This document shows, in pieces, positions 48,644-56,995 of a stretch of 64,000 nucleotides of DNA. Position 1 is the stretch's first letter; each line of letters begins with the position of its first letter. The stretch is from Streptomyces spinoverrucosus. GTDB lineage: Bacteria > Actinomycetota > Actinomycetes > Streptomycetales > Streptomycetaceae. The stretch covers positions 62,001-126,000 of the forward strand of contig NZ_BJND01000027.1 of the NCBI RefSeq assembly GCF_006539505.1, read 5' to 3'. Made by a program: the position numbers and the translations under genes. The notes beneath the pieces are model-generated. The model was not told where the DNA came from. It saw only the letters and a program-made list of their open reading frames with translations, and made no database searches.

Positions 48644-48878
48644 GTCGCATCCCCCCTGGGTCGATCGTGCCGCCATGCTACGGGGCCGTCCACCGCCTGC
48701 CACATGCGGGTGCGTGGGGGCCGGTCGCGCCCACGCGGCGGCGCCGGGCATCGATACCGCCCCACACCCTGAAGGCGACGCTGCCCCACCGCCTACGATG
48801 AACCCGAGTCACCGATCAGCCGATCACCGCGCCCCGCCCGCCACGCGCCGGCCGGGGCGCCGTTCCGGGGAGGAACCC

Positions 48879-49940
48879 TTGACCGAGCATCTCGTCGACC
48901 CCCGTGCCCCACGGGACCTGAAGGCCTTCATCGCCGGACTGCCCAAGGCCGAACTGCATGTGCACCACGTCGGCTCCGCCTCCCCCCGGATCGTCGCCGA
49001 ACTCGCCGCCCGCCACCCCGACTCCAAGGTCCCCACGGACCCCGAGGCCCTGGTCGACTACTTCACGTTCACGGACTTCGCCCACTTCATCGAGGTGTAC
49101 CTGTCCGTCGTCGACCTGATCCGCACCCCCGATGACGTCCGGCTGCTGACGTACGAGGTGGCCCGCGACATGGCCCGCCAGCAGGTGCGATACGCCGAGC
49201 TGACCATCACCCCGTTCTCCTCGACCCGGCGCGGCATCGAGGAGCAGGCGTTCATGGACGCGATCGAGGACGCCCGCAAGGCGGCCGAGGCCGACTTCGG
49301 GACCGTACTGCGCTGGTGCTTCGACATTCCCGGCGAGGCGGGCCTGGAGGCGGCCGAGGAGACGACCCGGCTCGCCACGGACGACAAACTGCGCCCCGAG
49401 GGACTGGTCTCCTTCGGGCTCGGCGGGCCCGAGATCGGCGTGCCGCGGCCGCAGTTCAAGCCGTACTTCGACCGCGCCATAGCCGCCGGGCTGCGCTCCG
49501 TGCCGCACGCCGGTGAGACGACGGGCCCGGAGACGGTGTGGGACGCGCTGACCCACCTGCGCGCCGAGCGCATCGGCCACGGCACCAGCTCGGCCCAGGA
49601 CCCGAAGCTGCTGGCGCACCTCGCCGAGCACCGGATCCCGCTGGAGGTGTGCCCCACCTCCAACATCGCCACCCGCGCGGTCCGCACGCTCGACGAACAC
49701 CCCATCAAGGAGTTCACCCGGGCCGGCGTCCTCGTCACCATCAACTCCGACGACCCGCCGATGTTCGGCACCGACCTCAACAGCGAGTACGCCGTCGCCG
49801 CCCGGCTGCTCGACCTCGACGAGCGGGGCCTCGCCGACCTCGCGAAGAACGCGGTCGAGGCCTCCTTCCACGACGAGGCCGGCAAGGGCCGCATCAAGGC
49901 CGAGATCGACACCTACACCTCGGCGTGGCTCGCGCGCTGA
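48879..49940 (+). CDS. adenosine deaminase-family protein; possible 6-aminodeoxyfutalosine deaminase
   Basis: A 353-residue zinc amidohydrolase. TTG at 48879 has GGGGAGG five bases upstream; the in-frame ATG at 48798 lacks a good site. Zinc ligands His27 and His29 (ELHVHHVGS), His210 and the catalytic Glu213 (PHAGET), and Asp291 in INSDDPPMF are all in place. Adenosine deaminases usually read LHVHLDG near the first site; here the Leu-Asp after HVH is replaced by His-Val, and residues that shape the ribose pocket may differ. As I recall, a COG1816 protein from S. avermitilis in this clade deaminates 6-aminodeoxyfutalosine in menaquinone synthesis, so that is a serious alternative to adenosine. 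It lies 18 bp before the phosphodiesterase gene. Confidence 0.85.
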   Translation: MTEHLVDPRAPRDLKAFIAGLPKAELHVHHVGSASPRIVAELAARHPDSKVPTDPEALVDYFTFTDFAHFIEVYLSVVDLIRTPDDVRLLTYEVARDMARQQVRYAELTITPFSSTRRGIEEQAFMDAIEDARKAAEADFGTVLRWCFDIPGEAGLEAAEETTRLATDDKLRPEGLVSFGLGGPEIGVPRPQFKPYFDRAIAAGLRSVPHAGETTGPETVWDALTHLRAERIGHGTSSAQDPKLLAHLAEHRIPLEVCPTSNIATRAVRTLDEHPIKEFTRAGVLVTINSDDPPMFGTDLNSEYAVAARLLDLDERGLADLAKNAVEASFHDEAGKGRIKAEIDTYTSAWLAR

Positions 49941-49957
49941 CCCACCACAATGGCCCC

Positions 49958-50665
49958 ATGCCGAACGTGACCGCCGTGGCCCACCGCGGTGCCCCCTACC
50001 ACTTCCGCGAGAACACGATCGACTCGCTGCGTTCCGCGCTCCGACTGGGCGCGGACGCGGTCGAGGTCGACGTACGGCTGACCCGGGACGGTGTGCCCGT
50101 GCTGCTGCACGACGAGACGCTGAAGCGGTTGTGGGATCACGACCGGCCGCTGCTGTCGCTGTCGGCGGACGAGGTGCGCGGGCTGACGGCGGGCCGGGTG
50201 CCGACGCTCGCGGAGGCGCTCACGGCGACCGACGGGCACCGGGTGATGCTCGATCTGCCGGGCACGCCCGAGGTCCGGGCGGCACGCCGGGTCGTGGACG
50301 TCGTACGGGAGTGCGGGGCGGCGGACCGCGTGTACTACTGCGCGGGCGCCACCGCGATGCTCGCGGTACGGGCCGCCGACCCGGCCGCCGAGATCGCCCT
50401 CACCTGGACGACCCTGGCCCCGCCGCGCCCGGCCCTGCTGGACGCGGTGCGCCCGCGCTGGCTCAACTACCGCTTCGGCCTGATGAGCCGCGACCTCGCC
50501 GCCCGCGTCCACAAGGACGGCTACCTGCTGTCGGTGTGGACCCCCGACACCCGCCGCACCATGCGCCGCCTGCTCGCCCTCGGCGTCGACTCGATCACCA
50601 CCAACCGCGTCGACGCCCTGTGCGCCCTGCGCACCGATGAGGTGATGGCCGCGCAGGAGCGTTAA
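49958..50665 (+). CDS. glycerophosphodiester phosphodiesterase (GDPD family)
   Basis: A 235-residue protein, cytosolic by sequence. It has the GDPD motifs AHRGAPYHFRENTIDSL (His9, Arg10), the metal-binding EVDVRLTRDGVPVLLHDETL and a C-terminal VWTPDTRRTMRRLLALGVDSITTNRVD. It probably hydrolyses glycerophosphodiesters to glycerol 3-phosphate and an alcohol. ATG at 49958 has no clear ribosome binding site, and CACAAT just upstream could be a -10, so it may be read from a leaderless transcript. Its TAA shares bases with the stop of the converging sigma-factor gene. Confidence 0.88.
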   Translation: MPNVTAVAHRGAPYHFRENTIDSLRSALRLGADAVEVDVRLTRDGVPVLLHDETLKRLWDHDRPLLSLSADEVRGLTAGRVPTLAEALTATDGHRVMLDLPGTPEVRAARRVVDVVRECGAADRVYYCAGATAMLAVRAADPAAEIALTWTTLAPPRPALLDAVRPRWLNYRFGLMSRDLAARVHKDGYLLSVWTPDTRRTMRRLLALGVDSITTNRVDALCALRTDEVMAAQER

Positions 50666-52326
50666 ACGCGGGAGCGCTGAGGGACGGTCGCCGGGTCGGT
50701 CGGGCGGGCGCGGGTGACGTACTGCGGCACGGGGGTGTCGTCCCTGCCGGTGTCGCGGACGAGGCCGTAGCGGGTCGCGCCGTCGGGAGGCCCGTGGTTG
50801 ATGTCCTCGGTCACGTCGTCCCAGGTCGAGGGGAAGACGCTGAGGCCGTAGTCGGCGCCGCGTTCGTTGACGGTGAGGGTGACGGTGCCGTCGACGTAGA
50901 AGTACTCGTTCTGCCACATCTGCTGGGTGCCGGGCGGCAGTTGGGCGTATCCGGTGGCCGTGCTGCCCATGCCGGTGGCGGAGCTGTCGGTGCTGCTGAC
51001 GCGGTCGTCCATACGGCGCCCGCCGCCCGAGGCGACATGGAAGAGCTTGCCCTTCAGGCCGGTCCAGGCGGGCATGACGAGGGCGCCGGGGCGGTACTGC
51101 GGGGAGATCTGCCAGCGGACGAGGACATAGCCCCGGCCGGTGAGGGTGACGCTGTCGCCGCGGTGGTTCATCACGGCGTGCGGGCCGCCGGTGCTGGTGA
51201 GCCCCGTCTCGGGGCGGCGCGGCAGGGCGGCGGGGCGCGCGTTCGGGTCGGGCGCCCGGTCGACGGCGTCGACGACCGTGCCGTACAGGTCGGTCTTCTG
51301 CTGCGTCACCGAGGGCGACGGCGTGGGCGACGGGGCCGGTGGGGTGGGCGTGCTCGTCGCGGTGGGGACGGCGGGGGCCGCGGCCCGTGGGGGGCGCGGA
51401 GTGTCCTGCGGGGTCTGCGTGACGACGTACGCGCCGCCCGCGGCGATCGTCGCTCCGGCCGTCACCGCCACGGCCGGTTTGGTGAGCGCGGTCATGACCT
51501 TGGCGGACCAGCCGACGGAGGTGGCGGCCACGGCGGTCTTGCCGCCGAACGCCAGCGACAGCGTGAAACCGACCGGGACCGGGACGAGCGCGATGCCGAC
51601 GAGCAGCCGCTCCGCCGGTACGACGGACTCGCGGGTGTCCGAGCAGTAGCCGCAGCCCCGGATGTGCCGGGCCAGCCGCTTGCGCCACACGGAGTCGGGC
51701 CGCCCGGGCCAGCGTGCGGTCAGCTCACGCAGGTCGGGGCAGGCGCCGTCGAGGGCGCGGACGATGCCTCGGGCGGTCTCCAGCCGCTCCTTCATCCGCT
51801 GGACGCGGACGGCGGCGTGCTGGCGGGTGATGCCGACGGCGGCGGCCAGTTCACGCCGGGTGAGTTCACCGGCGACCTCCAGCCACCACAGCGACAGCAG
51901 CTGCCGGTCCTCGTCGTCGAGCCACCGCACGGCTTCGGCGACCTCGCGCCGCTGGCCCTCCAACTGGAGCCGCAGCACAGTGAGTTCGGCGAAGTCGGCG
52001 GCGTCGGAGGGCACCTCGTCGGCGGGCGCGGTGGGGCGGCTGCGGCGGGCCCGGTCCCGTATCTGCCGCATGGCGATCGCCACCAGCCAGGACCGGAAGC
52101 TGTCCGGGTCGCGCAGCGAGCCCAGGTTGCCGACGGCACGCAGCATCGTCTCCTGGACGACGTCGTCGACGTCGGCGTGGCCGTTCAGGGCGCGGCCGAC
52201 GATGTTGTAGACCAGCGGCAGCCAGCCCTCGACCAGGTCGTCCAGCGCCCGCCGGTCCCCTGCCTGCGCCGCCGCGATGGTCGACCGCCACTGCCGCCCG
52301 TCCACCTCAGTCCTCTCCACCCTCAT
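50662..52326 (-). CDS. ECF sigma factor fused to zinc-finger/membrane C-terminal domain
   Basis: A 554-residue protein. Residues ~10-95 form sigma region 2 (VDDVVQETMLRAVGNLGSL and SFRSWLVAIAMRQIRDRARR). Residues ~120-180 form region 4 (LTRRELAAAVGITRQHAAVRVQRMKERL). An anti-sigma-like HIRGCGYC zinc motif follows near residue 218, then a hydrophobic segment (ATIAAGGAYVVTQ preceded by VGIALVPVPVGFTLSLAF), a Pro/Thr-rich linker and a ~200-residue extracytoplasmic-type domain. The whole looks like a sigma factor carrying its own membrane-tethered sensor. An alternative start is GTG 52305 with GGAGAGG upstream. The external domain is not recognised. Confidence 0.85.
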   Translation of the reverse strand: MRVERTEVDGRQWRSTIAAAQAGDRRALDDLVEGWLPLVYNIVGRALNGHADVDDVVQETMLRAVGNLGSLRDPDSFRSWLVAIAMRQIRDRARRSRPTAPADEVPSDAADFAELTVLRLQLEGQRREVAEAVRWLDDEDRQLLSLWWLEVAGELTRRELAAAVGITRQHAAVRVQRMKERLETARGIVRALDGACPDLRELTARWPGRPDSVWRKRLARHIRGCGYCSDTRESVVPAERLLVGIALVPVPVGFTLSLAFGGKTAVAATSVGWSAKVMTALTKPAVAVTAGATIAAGGAYVVTQTPQDTPRPPRAAAPAVPTATSTPTPPAPSPTPSPSVTQQKTDLYGTVVDAVDRAPDPNARPAALPRRPETGLTSTGGPHAVMNHRGDSVTLTGRGYVLVRWQISPQYRPGALVMPAWTGLKGKLFHVASGGGRRMDDRVSSTDSSATGMGSTATGYAQLPPGTQQMWQNEYFYVDGTVTLTVNERGADYGLSVFPSTWDDVTEDINHGPPDGATRYGLVRDTGRDDTPVPQYVTRARPTDPATVPQRSRV

Positions 52327-52721
52327 CCGACGTCCGCACGCACCTTCTCAGTCCGACCCGCACTTCTGGCTATGCCGGGGGTCACACCCCCTGTCGGGGA
52401 CGTGGCGGGAGACGGGCGGATAACACTTTTCGGCGCACCTTTTCGGCGGCGGTGCCCTTAGGAGTTTCCTAACGCTGCGGGCCTCACCGGCCCTTGTAGA
52501 AACCTACGAAGAGCCATCCCCGGCCTGCGGAGTCTTTCATGCCTTCCACTCCTAGCTGACTCCACTCGGCTGCCTGTGTACTCCTCAACAAGTTGCAACG
52601 GAGCCAGGGAACTTGCTGCCTGGGCGGCTGGAACCCACCTGATCAATACCTGCTTCATCGGAACGGAGATCGACTACCTCATGCTCGGCAACCGTCTCGT
52701 CTCAAAGGTGGAGGCTTCCTG
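52327..52721. other. 395-bp interval with two inverted repeats and a dubious upstream reading frame
   Basis: The part next to the sigma factor has TTAGGA-GTT-TCCTAA (52458-52472), a perfect dyad, and GTAG-AAAC-CTAC (52495-52506), each possibly an operator. Further right an open frame ends with TGA at 52720-52722, overlapping the molybdoenzyme ATG by one base (TGATG). Its last codons read GTHLINTCFIGTEIDYLMLG and NRLVSKVEAS. It may be the tail of a lost upstream gene, but its codon use is not convincing. Confidence 0.4.
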
Positions 52722-55046
52722 ATGGCCGACCAGACTTCTCCCGCCCGCACCCCACAGGAACTCAATGAGGCCATCACCGGCGGAATCGGCGACAGCCCAC
52801 TGCGGCCGGACGGAACGCTCAAAGTACGCGGGGAGTACGCCTATTCCTCGGATCTGTGGGCGGAGGACATGCTCTGGGGCGCGACCCTGCGCAGCCCGCA
52901 CCCCTATGCGCGGATCACCTCGATCGACATCTCTCCCGCGCTCAAGCACCCCGGCGTGTACGCGGTGTTGACCCACCAGGACATCCCCGGCGAGAACATC
53001 TACGGCCTGAAGGTCTCCGACACGCCGGTGCTTGCCGAAGACGTGGTGCGGTACCAGGGCGAGCCGGTTGCCCTGGTGGCGGCCGATCACCCGGAGACGG
53101 CCCGGCGCGCGCTGGCGAAGATCGTCGTCGACTACGAGGTGCTGGAGCCGATCACGGACCCGGAGCGGGCCGCGCACGACGACACGCTGCCCAAGCTGCA
53201 CCCCGGCGGCAACGTGGTGCGCTATCAGCCGATCATCAAGGGCGATCCGGAAGCCGGGGCCGATGTCGTGGTGTCCGATGTGTACACCCTGGGCATGCAG
53301 GACCAGGCGTTCCTCGGGCCGGAATCCGGGCTGGCCGTCCCGGCCGAGGACGGCGGGGTCGACCTGTTCATCGCCACCCAGTGGCTGCACGTGGACCAGA
53401 AGCAGACGGCGCGGGCCCTCGGTCTCCCGGTCGAGAAAGTGCGCTTCACCATGTCCGGTGTCGGGGGCGCCTTCGGTGGCCGTGAGGATCTGTCCATGCA
53501 GATCCACGCCTGCCTGCTGGCGCTGCACACCGGCAAGCCGGTGAAGATGGTCTACAACCGGTTCGAGTCGTTCTTCGGCCATGTGCACCGGCACCCGGCG
53601 AAGATGTACTACGAGCACGGGGCGACCAAGGACGGCAAGCTCGTCTACGTCAAGGCGAAGATGTACTTCGACGGCGGCGCATACGCCTCCAAGACCCCGG
53701 TCGTCGTCAGCAACGCCACCTCGCTGGGCGTCGGGCCGTACGAGGTGCCCAACGTGCAGATCGAGGGTTGGGGCCTCTACACGAACAATCCGCCGTGCGG
53801 CGCGATGCGTGGTCTCGGGGCCGTGCAGCCGGCGTTCGCCTACGAGCTGCAAATGGACAAGCTCGCCAAGGCGTTGGGCATGGACCCGGTGCGGCTGCGG
53901 CAGCTCAACGCCGTCGAGGAGGGCTCGACCATGCACACCGGGCAGGTGCTGGACTACCCGGCGCCGGTCGCGGAGCTGCTGGCACGTCTGAAGAAGCTCC
54001 CGATGCCGCCGGAGAACCGGACCGTACCGGTGGACGTCCGGGACCTGCCGGGCGGCGTATCCAACATCACGCACGGCGAAGGCATCGTGCGGGGCGTCGG
54101 ATACAGCGTGATCATCAAGAACGTTTCCTACGCGGAAGGCGTCGACGACTACTCCACCGCGCGGGTACGACTTGAGGTCATCGGCGGCGAACCGGTCGCG
54201 ATGGTGCACACCGCCGCGGCCGAGGTCGGGCAGGGCCTGATCACCGTGCAGCAGCAGATCGCCCGCACCGAACTGGGCGTGGAGCGGGTGAACATCCACC
54301 CGGCCGACACCAACGTCGGCGACGCGGGGTCGAGTTCGGCCTCCCGGCAGACCTACATCACCGGAGGTGCCGTCAGGAACGCGTGTGACGCCGTCCGCGA
54401 GGTGATCTTCGACCTGGTCGCCCGGCGTTTCGGTGAGAACCCGGCGGACCTGTCGCTCACCGGCGGCAAGGTCGTCTCCGGGACCACCGGTTTCATCGCC
54501 GATCTTGTCGACGTACTCGGCGATGACGTGATCGAGGAAACCAGGGAGTACCACCACCTCCAGACCTACGCGATGGACCCGGTGACCGGGCAGAGCCCGC
54601 GGGTGCACGTCCAGCACGCCTTCTCCGCGCACCGGGCGGTGGTGGACGTGGACACCGAGCTGGGCCTGGTGAAGGTCGTGCAGTTGGACTGTGCGCAGGA
54701 CGTCGGCAAGGCGATCAACCCGGACGCCGTCGTCGGGCAGATCCAGGGCGGTTCCACACAGGGGCTCGGCCTTGCCGTGATGGAGGAGATCCAGGTCAAG
54801 GACGGCAAGATCCGCAACCCGTCGTTCACCGACTATCTGATCCCGACCATTCTGGACACGCCGCCGATGACGGTGGATGTGATCGAGAAGGCGGACCCGA
54901 ACGCGCCGTACGGGGTGCGCGGTGTCGGCGAACCGCCCACCATCTCCGCCACCCCGGCGATCGTGAACGCCATCCGCAACGCGACGGGGCTGAACCTGAC
55001 CCACACCCCGGTCAAGCCGGAGCACATCTGCGGAGTCCAGCCGTGA
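52722..55046 (+). CDS. xanthine dehydrogenase-family molybdopterin-binding subunit, orphan
   Basis: A 774-residue large subunit of the xanthine oxidase family. ATG at 52722 has GGAGG seven bases upstream. It contains the a/b hammerhead opening (KVRGEYAYSSDLWAEDMLWG), SGVGGAFGGRED, the cofactor contact MRGLGAVQPAFAYE, AAEVGQGL, and Glu737 in GVRGVGEPP, the catalytic base. This subunit hydroxylates purines such as hypoxanthine or xanthine, passing electrons through a 2Fe-2S and an FAD subunit. Neither partner gene is in the window, which is unusual for the three-subunit form. GTGA overlap with the next frame and a guanine-deaminase-like gene downstream support purine breakdown. Codons are slightly less GC-biased than those of the neighbours. 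Confidence 0.85.
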   Translation: MADQTSPARTPQELNEAITGGIGDSPLRPDGTLKVRGEYAYSSDLWAEDMLWGATLRSPHPYARITSIDISPALKHPGVYAVLTHQDIPGENIYGLKVSDTPVLAEDVVRYQGEPVALVAADHPETARRALAKIVVDYEVLEPITDPERAAHDDTLPKLHPGGNVVRYQPIIKGDPEAGADVVVSDVYTLGMQDQAFLGPESGLAVPAEDGGVDLFIATQWLHVDQKQTARALGLPVEKVRFTMSGVGGAFGGREDLSMQIHACLLALHTGKPVKMVYNRFESFFGHVHRHPAKMYYEHGATKDGKLVYVKAKMYFDGGAYASKTPVVVSNATSLGVGPYEVPNVQIEGWGLYTNNPPCGAMRGLGAVQPAFAYELQMDKLAKALGMDPVRLRQLNAVEEGSTMHTGQVLDYPAPVAELLARLKKLPMPPENRTVPVDVRDLPGGVSNITHGEGIVRGVGYSVIIKNVSYAEGVDDYSTARVRLEVIGGEPVAMVHTAAAEVGQGLITVQQQIARTELGVERVNIHPADTNVGDAGSSSASRQTYITGGAVRNACDAVREVIFDLVARRFGENPADLSLTGGKVVSGTTGFIADLVDVLGDDVIEETREYHHLQTYAMDPVTGQSPRVHVQHAFSAHRAVVDVDTELGLVKVVQLDCAQDVGKAINPDAVVGQIQGGSTQGLGLAVMEEIQVKDGKIRNPSFTDYLIPTILDTPPMTVDVIEKADPNAPYGVRGVGEPPTISATPAIVNAIRNATGLNLTHTPVKPEHICGVQP

Positions 55047-55081
55047 TCTCCCACCCCACCGTCTCCGGAAAAGGAGTGACC

Positions 55082-55585
55082 ATGACCACGCACACCCAGG
55101 AAACGAACGTCCAGGAGTTCGAGCGCGTCTGGATGGAGAAGGCGATCACGCTGGCCACCACCAGCGTGACGAACGGCGGCGGCCCGTTCGGCGCACTCGT
55201 CGCCAAGGACGGCGAGGTCGTCGCCATCGGGAACAACCAGGTCACCGCGACCCTGGACCCGGTGGCGCACGCCGAGGTGAGCGCGATGCGTGCCGCCTGC
55301 AAGAAGCTGGACACCTTCTCGCTCGAAGGCTGCGTCCTGGTCACGTCGTGCGAGCCGTGTCCGATGTGCCTCTCCGCCGCACTGTGGGCGCGGGTCGACC
55401 GGGTCGTCTACTCCGCTGACCGGCACGATGCCGCGGTGGCCGGTTTCGACGACCGCAAGTTCTACGACCTGTTCGAGAAGAAGCCCGAGTCGATGTGGCC
55501 GATGTCGGTCGCGCACCTGGACCTGCCGAACCGTACGGCGCCGTTCGAGGCATGGCTGGCCAAGCCCGACCGCATCGATTACTGA
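55082..55585 (+). CDS. guaD: nucleoside deaminase, guanine deaminase-like
   Basis: A 167-residue zinc deaminase of the cytidine-deaminase fold. ATG at 55082 has AAAAGGAG at ideal spacing; GTG 55043 overlaps the stop of the molybdoenzyme gene but lacks a site. Zinc and proton-transfer residues are His63 and Glu65 (HAEVSAMRAAC) and Cys93, Cys96 (CEPCPMC). The C-terminal SMWPMSVAHLDLPNR with a YDLFEKKPE segment is closer to bacterial guanine deaminase GuaD than to TadA. It would convert guanine to xanthine, the substrate of the neighbouring molybdoenzyme. Confidence 0.85.
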   Translation: MTTHTQETNVQEFERVWMEKAITLATTSVTNGGGPFGALVAKDGEVVAIGNNQVTATLDPVAHAEVSAMRAACKKLDTFSLEGCVLVTSCEPCPMCLSAALWARVDRVVYSADRHDAAVAGFDDRKFYDLFEKKPESMWPMSVAHLDLPNRTAPFEAWLAKPDRIDY

Positions 55586-55598
55586 CGAGGAGTCCTCA

Positions 55599-55644
55599 AT
55601 GACACGGGGCACCTTCGGTAGAAGTGCCTTTCGCCCCCCTCGGT
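55599..55644 (+). pseudogene. start of a truncated third gene of the purine cassette
   Basis: GAGGAG (55587-55592) lies six bases before ATG 55599, a textbook start two bases after the deaminase stop. The frame begins MTRGTFGRSAF but runs straight into the 3' end of the minus-strand binding-protein gene (stop at 55645) with no plausible continuation. It looks like the first ~15 codons of a gene cut off at a recombination junction. Confidence 0.5.
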
Positions 55645-56835
55645 TCACAATCCCACAATCCCATTCCACCGCCGAGCGAACTCCACCCGCTCCTCCGCCG
55701 CGATGTCCCGTGCGATCGCGAGCCGTCGCCGCATCGCGGTGTCGGGGAAGATCAGCGGGTCCTCGGCCAGGGCGGCGGTCTCCTCGTCCTTGGCGGAGGC
55801 GAGGACGTCCTGGGCGGCCGGGACGGGGCAGACGTAGTTGACCCAGGCGGCCAGCTCCGCGGCGACGTCGGGGTCGTAGTAGTGGTCGACGAGACGCTCG
55901 GCGTTGGTCTTGTGGGCGGCGAGGTTGGGGATCATGAGGGACTCGGACCACAGCTCGGCGCCCTCCTCGGGGACGACGAACTCGATGTCCGGATCGTCCG
56001 CCTGGAGCTGGATCACATCGCCGGAGTAGGCCTGGCAGGCCAGCACGTCGCGGCTGAACAGGTCCTTGATGTAGTCGTTGCCGGTGAAGCGGCGGATGTG
56101 ACCGCCCTTCACCCGCTTCTCGACCTGGTCGCACATCCGGTGGAAGTCGTCCGCCGTCCACCGCGTGATGTCGACGCCGTCGCCCTGCATCAGCAGCGCG
56201 AACGCCTCGTCCAGCCCGGACAGCAGCGTGACCCGGCCCTTGAGGTCGCTCGCCCACAGGTCGGAGACATGGCGGATCTCCCGGCCCAGCTCCCGCCGGT
56301 TGTACGCGATGCCGGTGATGCCGGACTGCCACGGCACGGTGAACCTGCGGCCGGGGTCGAAGGCCGGTGAGCGCAGCAGTGGGTCGAGGTACCGCGTGAC
56401 GTTCGGCTGGCGGGCGCGGTCCATCTCCTGCACCCAGCCCAGCCGTACGAACCGCGCGCACATCCAGTCGCTGATGACGATCAGATCGCGGTCGGTGGGC
56501 TGGTGGTTCATCAGGGCGGGGCTGATCTTGCCGAAGAACTCGTCGTTGTCGTTGATCTCCTCGACATAGTCCACGGCGATGCCGGTGCGCCGCTCGAAGG
56601 CCTCCAGCGTGGGCCGCTTCCGTCCGGAGTCGTCGGTGTCGATGTACAGCGGCCAGTTGGCCCACGTCAGCCGCCGGTCGCGGGCCGAGCGGTCGGCGGC
56701 GGCCCGGTCGCCGGGCGCCACGTACGCCGCGGGCACGCCGCAGCCCGCCAGCGCGCCGAGCGCGGCACCGCCGCCGAGCGCGCGCAGTACGGAACGGCGG
56801 GACAGCATGGGTGTCTTCGGTGGTGGGAGGGCCAT
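55645..56835 (-). CDS. polyamine-type ABC substrate-binding lipoprotein (PotD-like, second copy)
   Basis: A 396-residue binding protein. A twin-arginine motif (SRRSVLRAL) and a lipobox at GALAGCG near residue 32 indicate Tat export and lipid anchoring. The mature part, LTWANWPLYIDTDDSGRKRP and VDYVEEINDNDEFFGKI, closely parallels the PotD at 43775. ATG at 56835 is used; ATG 56808 right before the twin arginines is an alternative. It has no permease or ATPase beside it and may share the PotABC system. It follows the aldehyde dehydrogenase by 161 bp on the same strand. Confidence 0.88.
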   Translation of the reverse strand: MALPPPKTPMLSRRSVLRALGGGAALGALAGCGVPAAYVAPGDRAAADRSARDRRLTWANWPLYIDTDDSGRKRPTLEAFERRTGIAVDYVEEINDNDEFFGKISPALMNHQPTDRDLIVISDWMCARFVRLGWVQEMDRARQPNVTRYLDPLLRSPAFDPGRRFTVPWQSGITGIAYNRRELGREIRHVSDLWASDLKGRVTLLSGLDEAFALLMQGDGVDITRWTADDFHRMCDQVEKRVKGGHIRRFTGNDYIKDLFSRDVLACQAYSGDVIQLQADDPDIEFVVPEEGAELWSESLMIPNLAAHKTNAERLVDHYYDPDVAAELAAWVNYVCPVPAAQDVLASAKDEETAALAEDPLIFPDTAMRRRLAIARDIAAEERVEFARRWNGIVGL

Positions 56836-56995
56836 TGCCGCAGCATGCCGCCGGTGCCGGGGCACGGACAATGGACGCTGCGTCGAGCCCGCCCGCACAG
56901 CGCGGACACCTTGTCGATCACCGCAGGACACCGCCCGGACAGACCACGGCCCCGGACGGTCCGTCCTCCGTCCGGGGCCGCGAGCCATGGGAACC

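Noticed and set aside
52593-52721. N-terminal extension of the molybdoenzyme
   Set aside because: The in-frame upstream codons lack a ribosome binding site, and GGAGG at the right distance supports ATG 52722.
52674-55025. 783-residue open frame on the minus strand
   Set aside because: Antisense to the molybdoenzyme gene, which has full family motifs and a good ribosome binding site.
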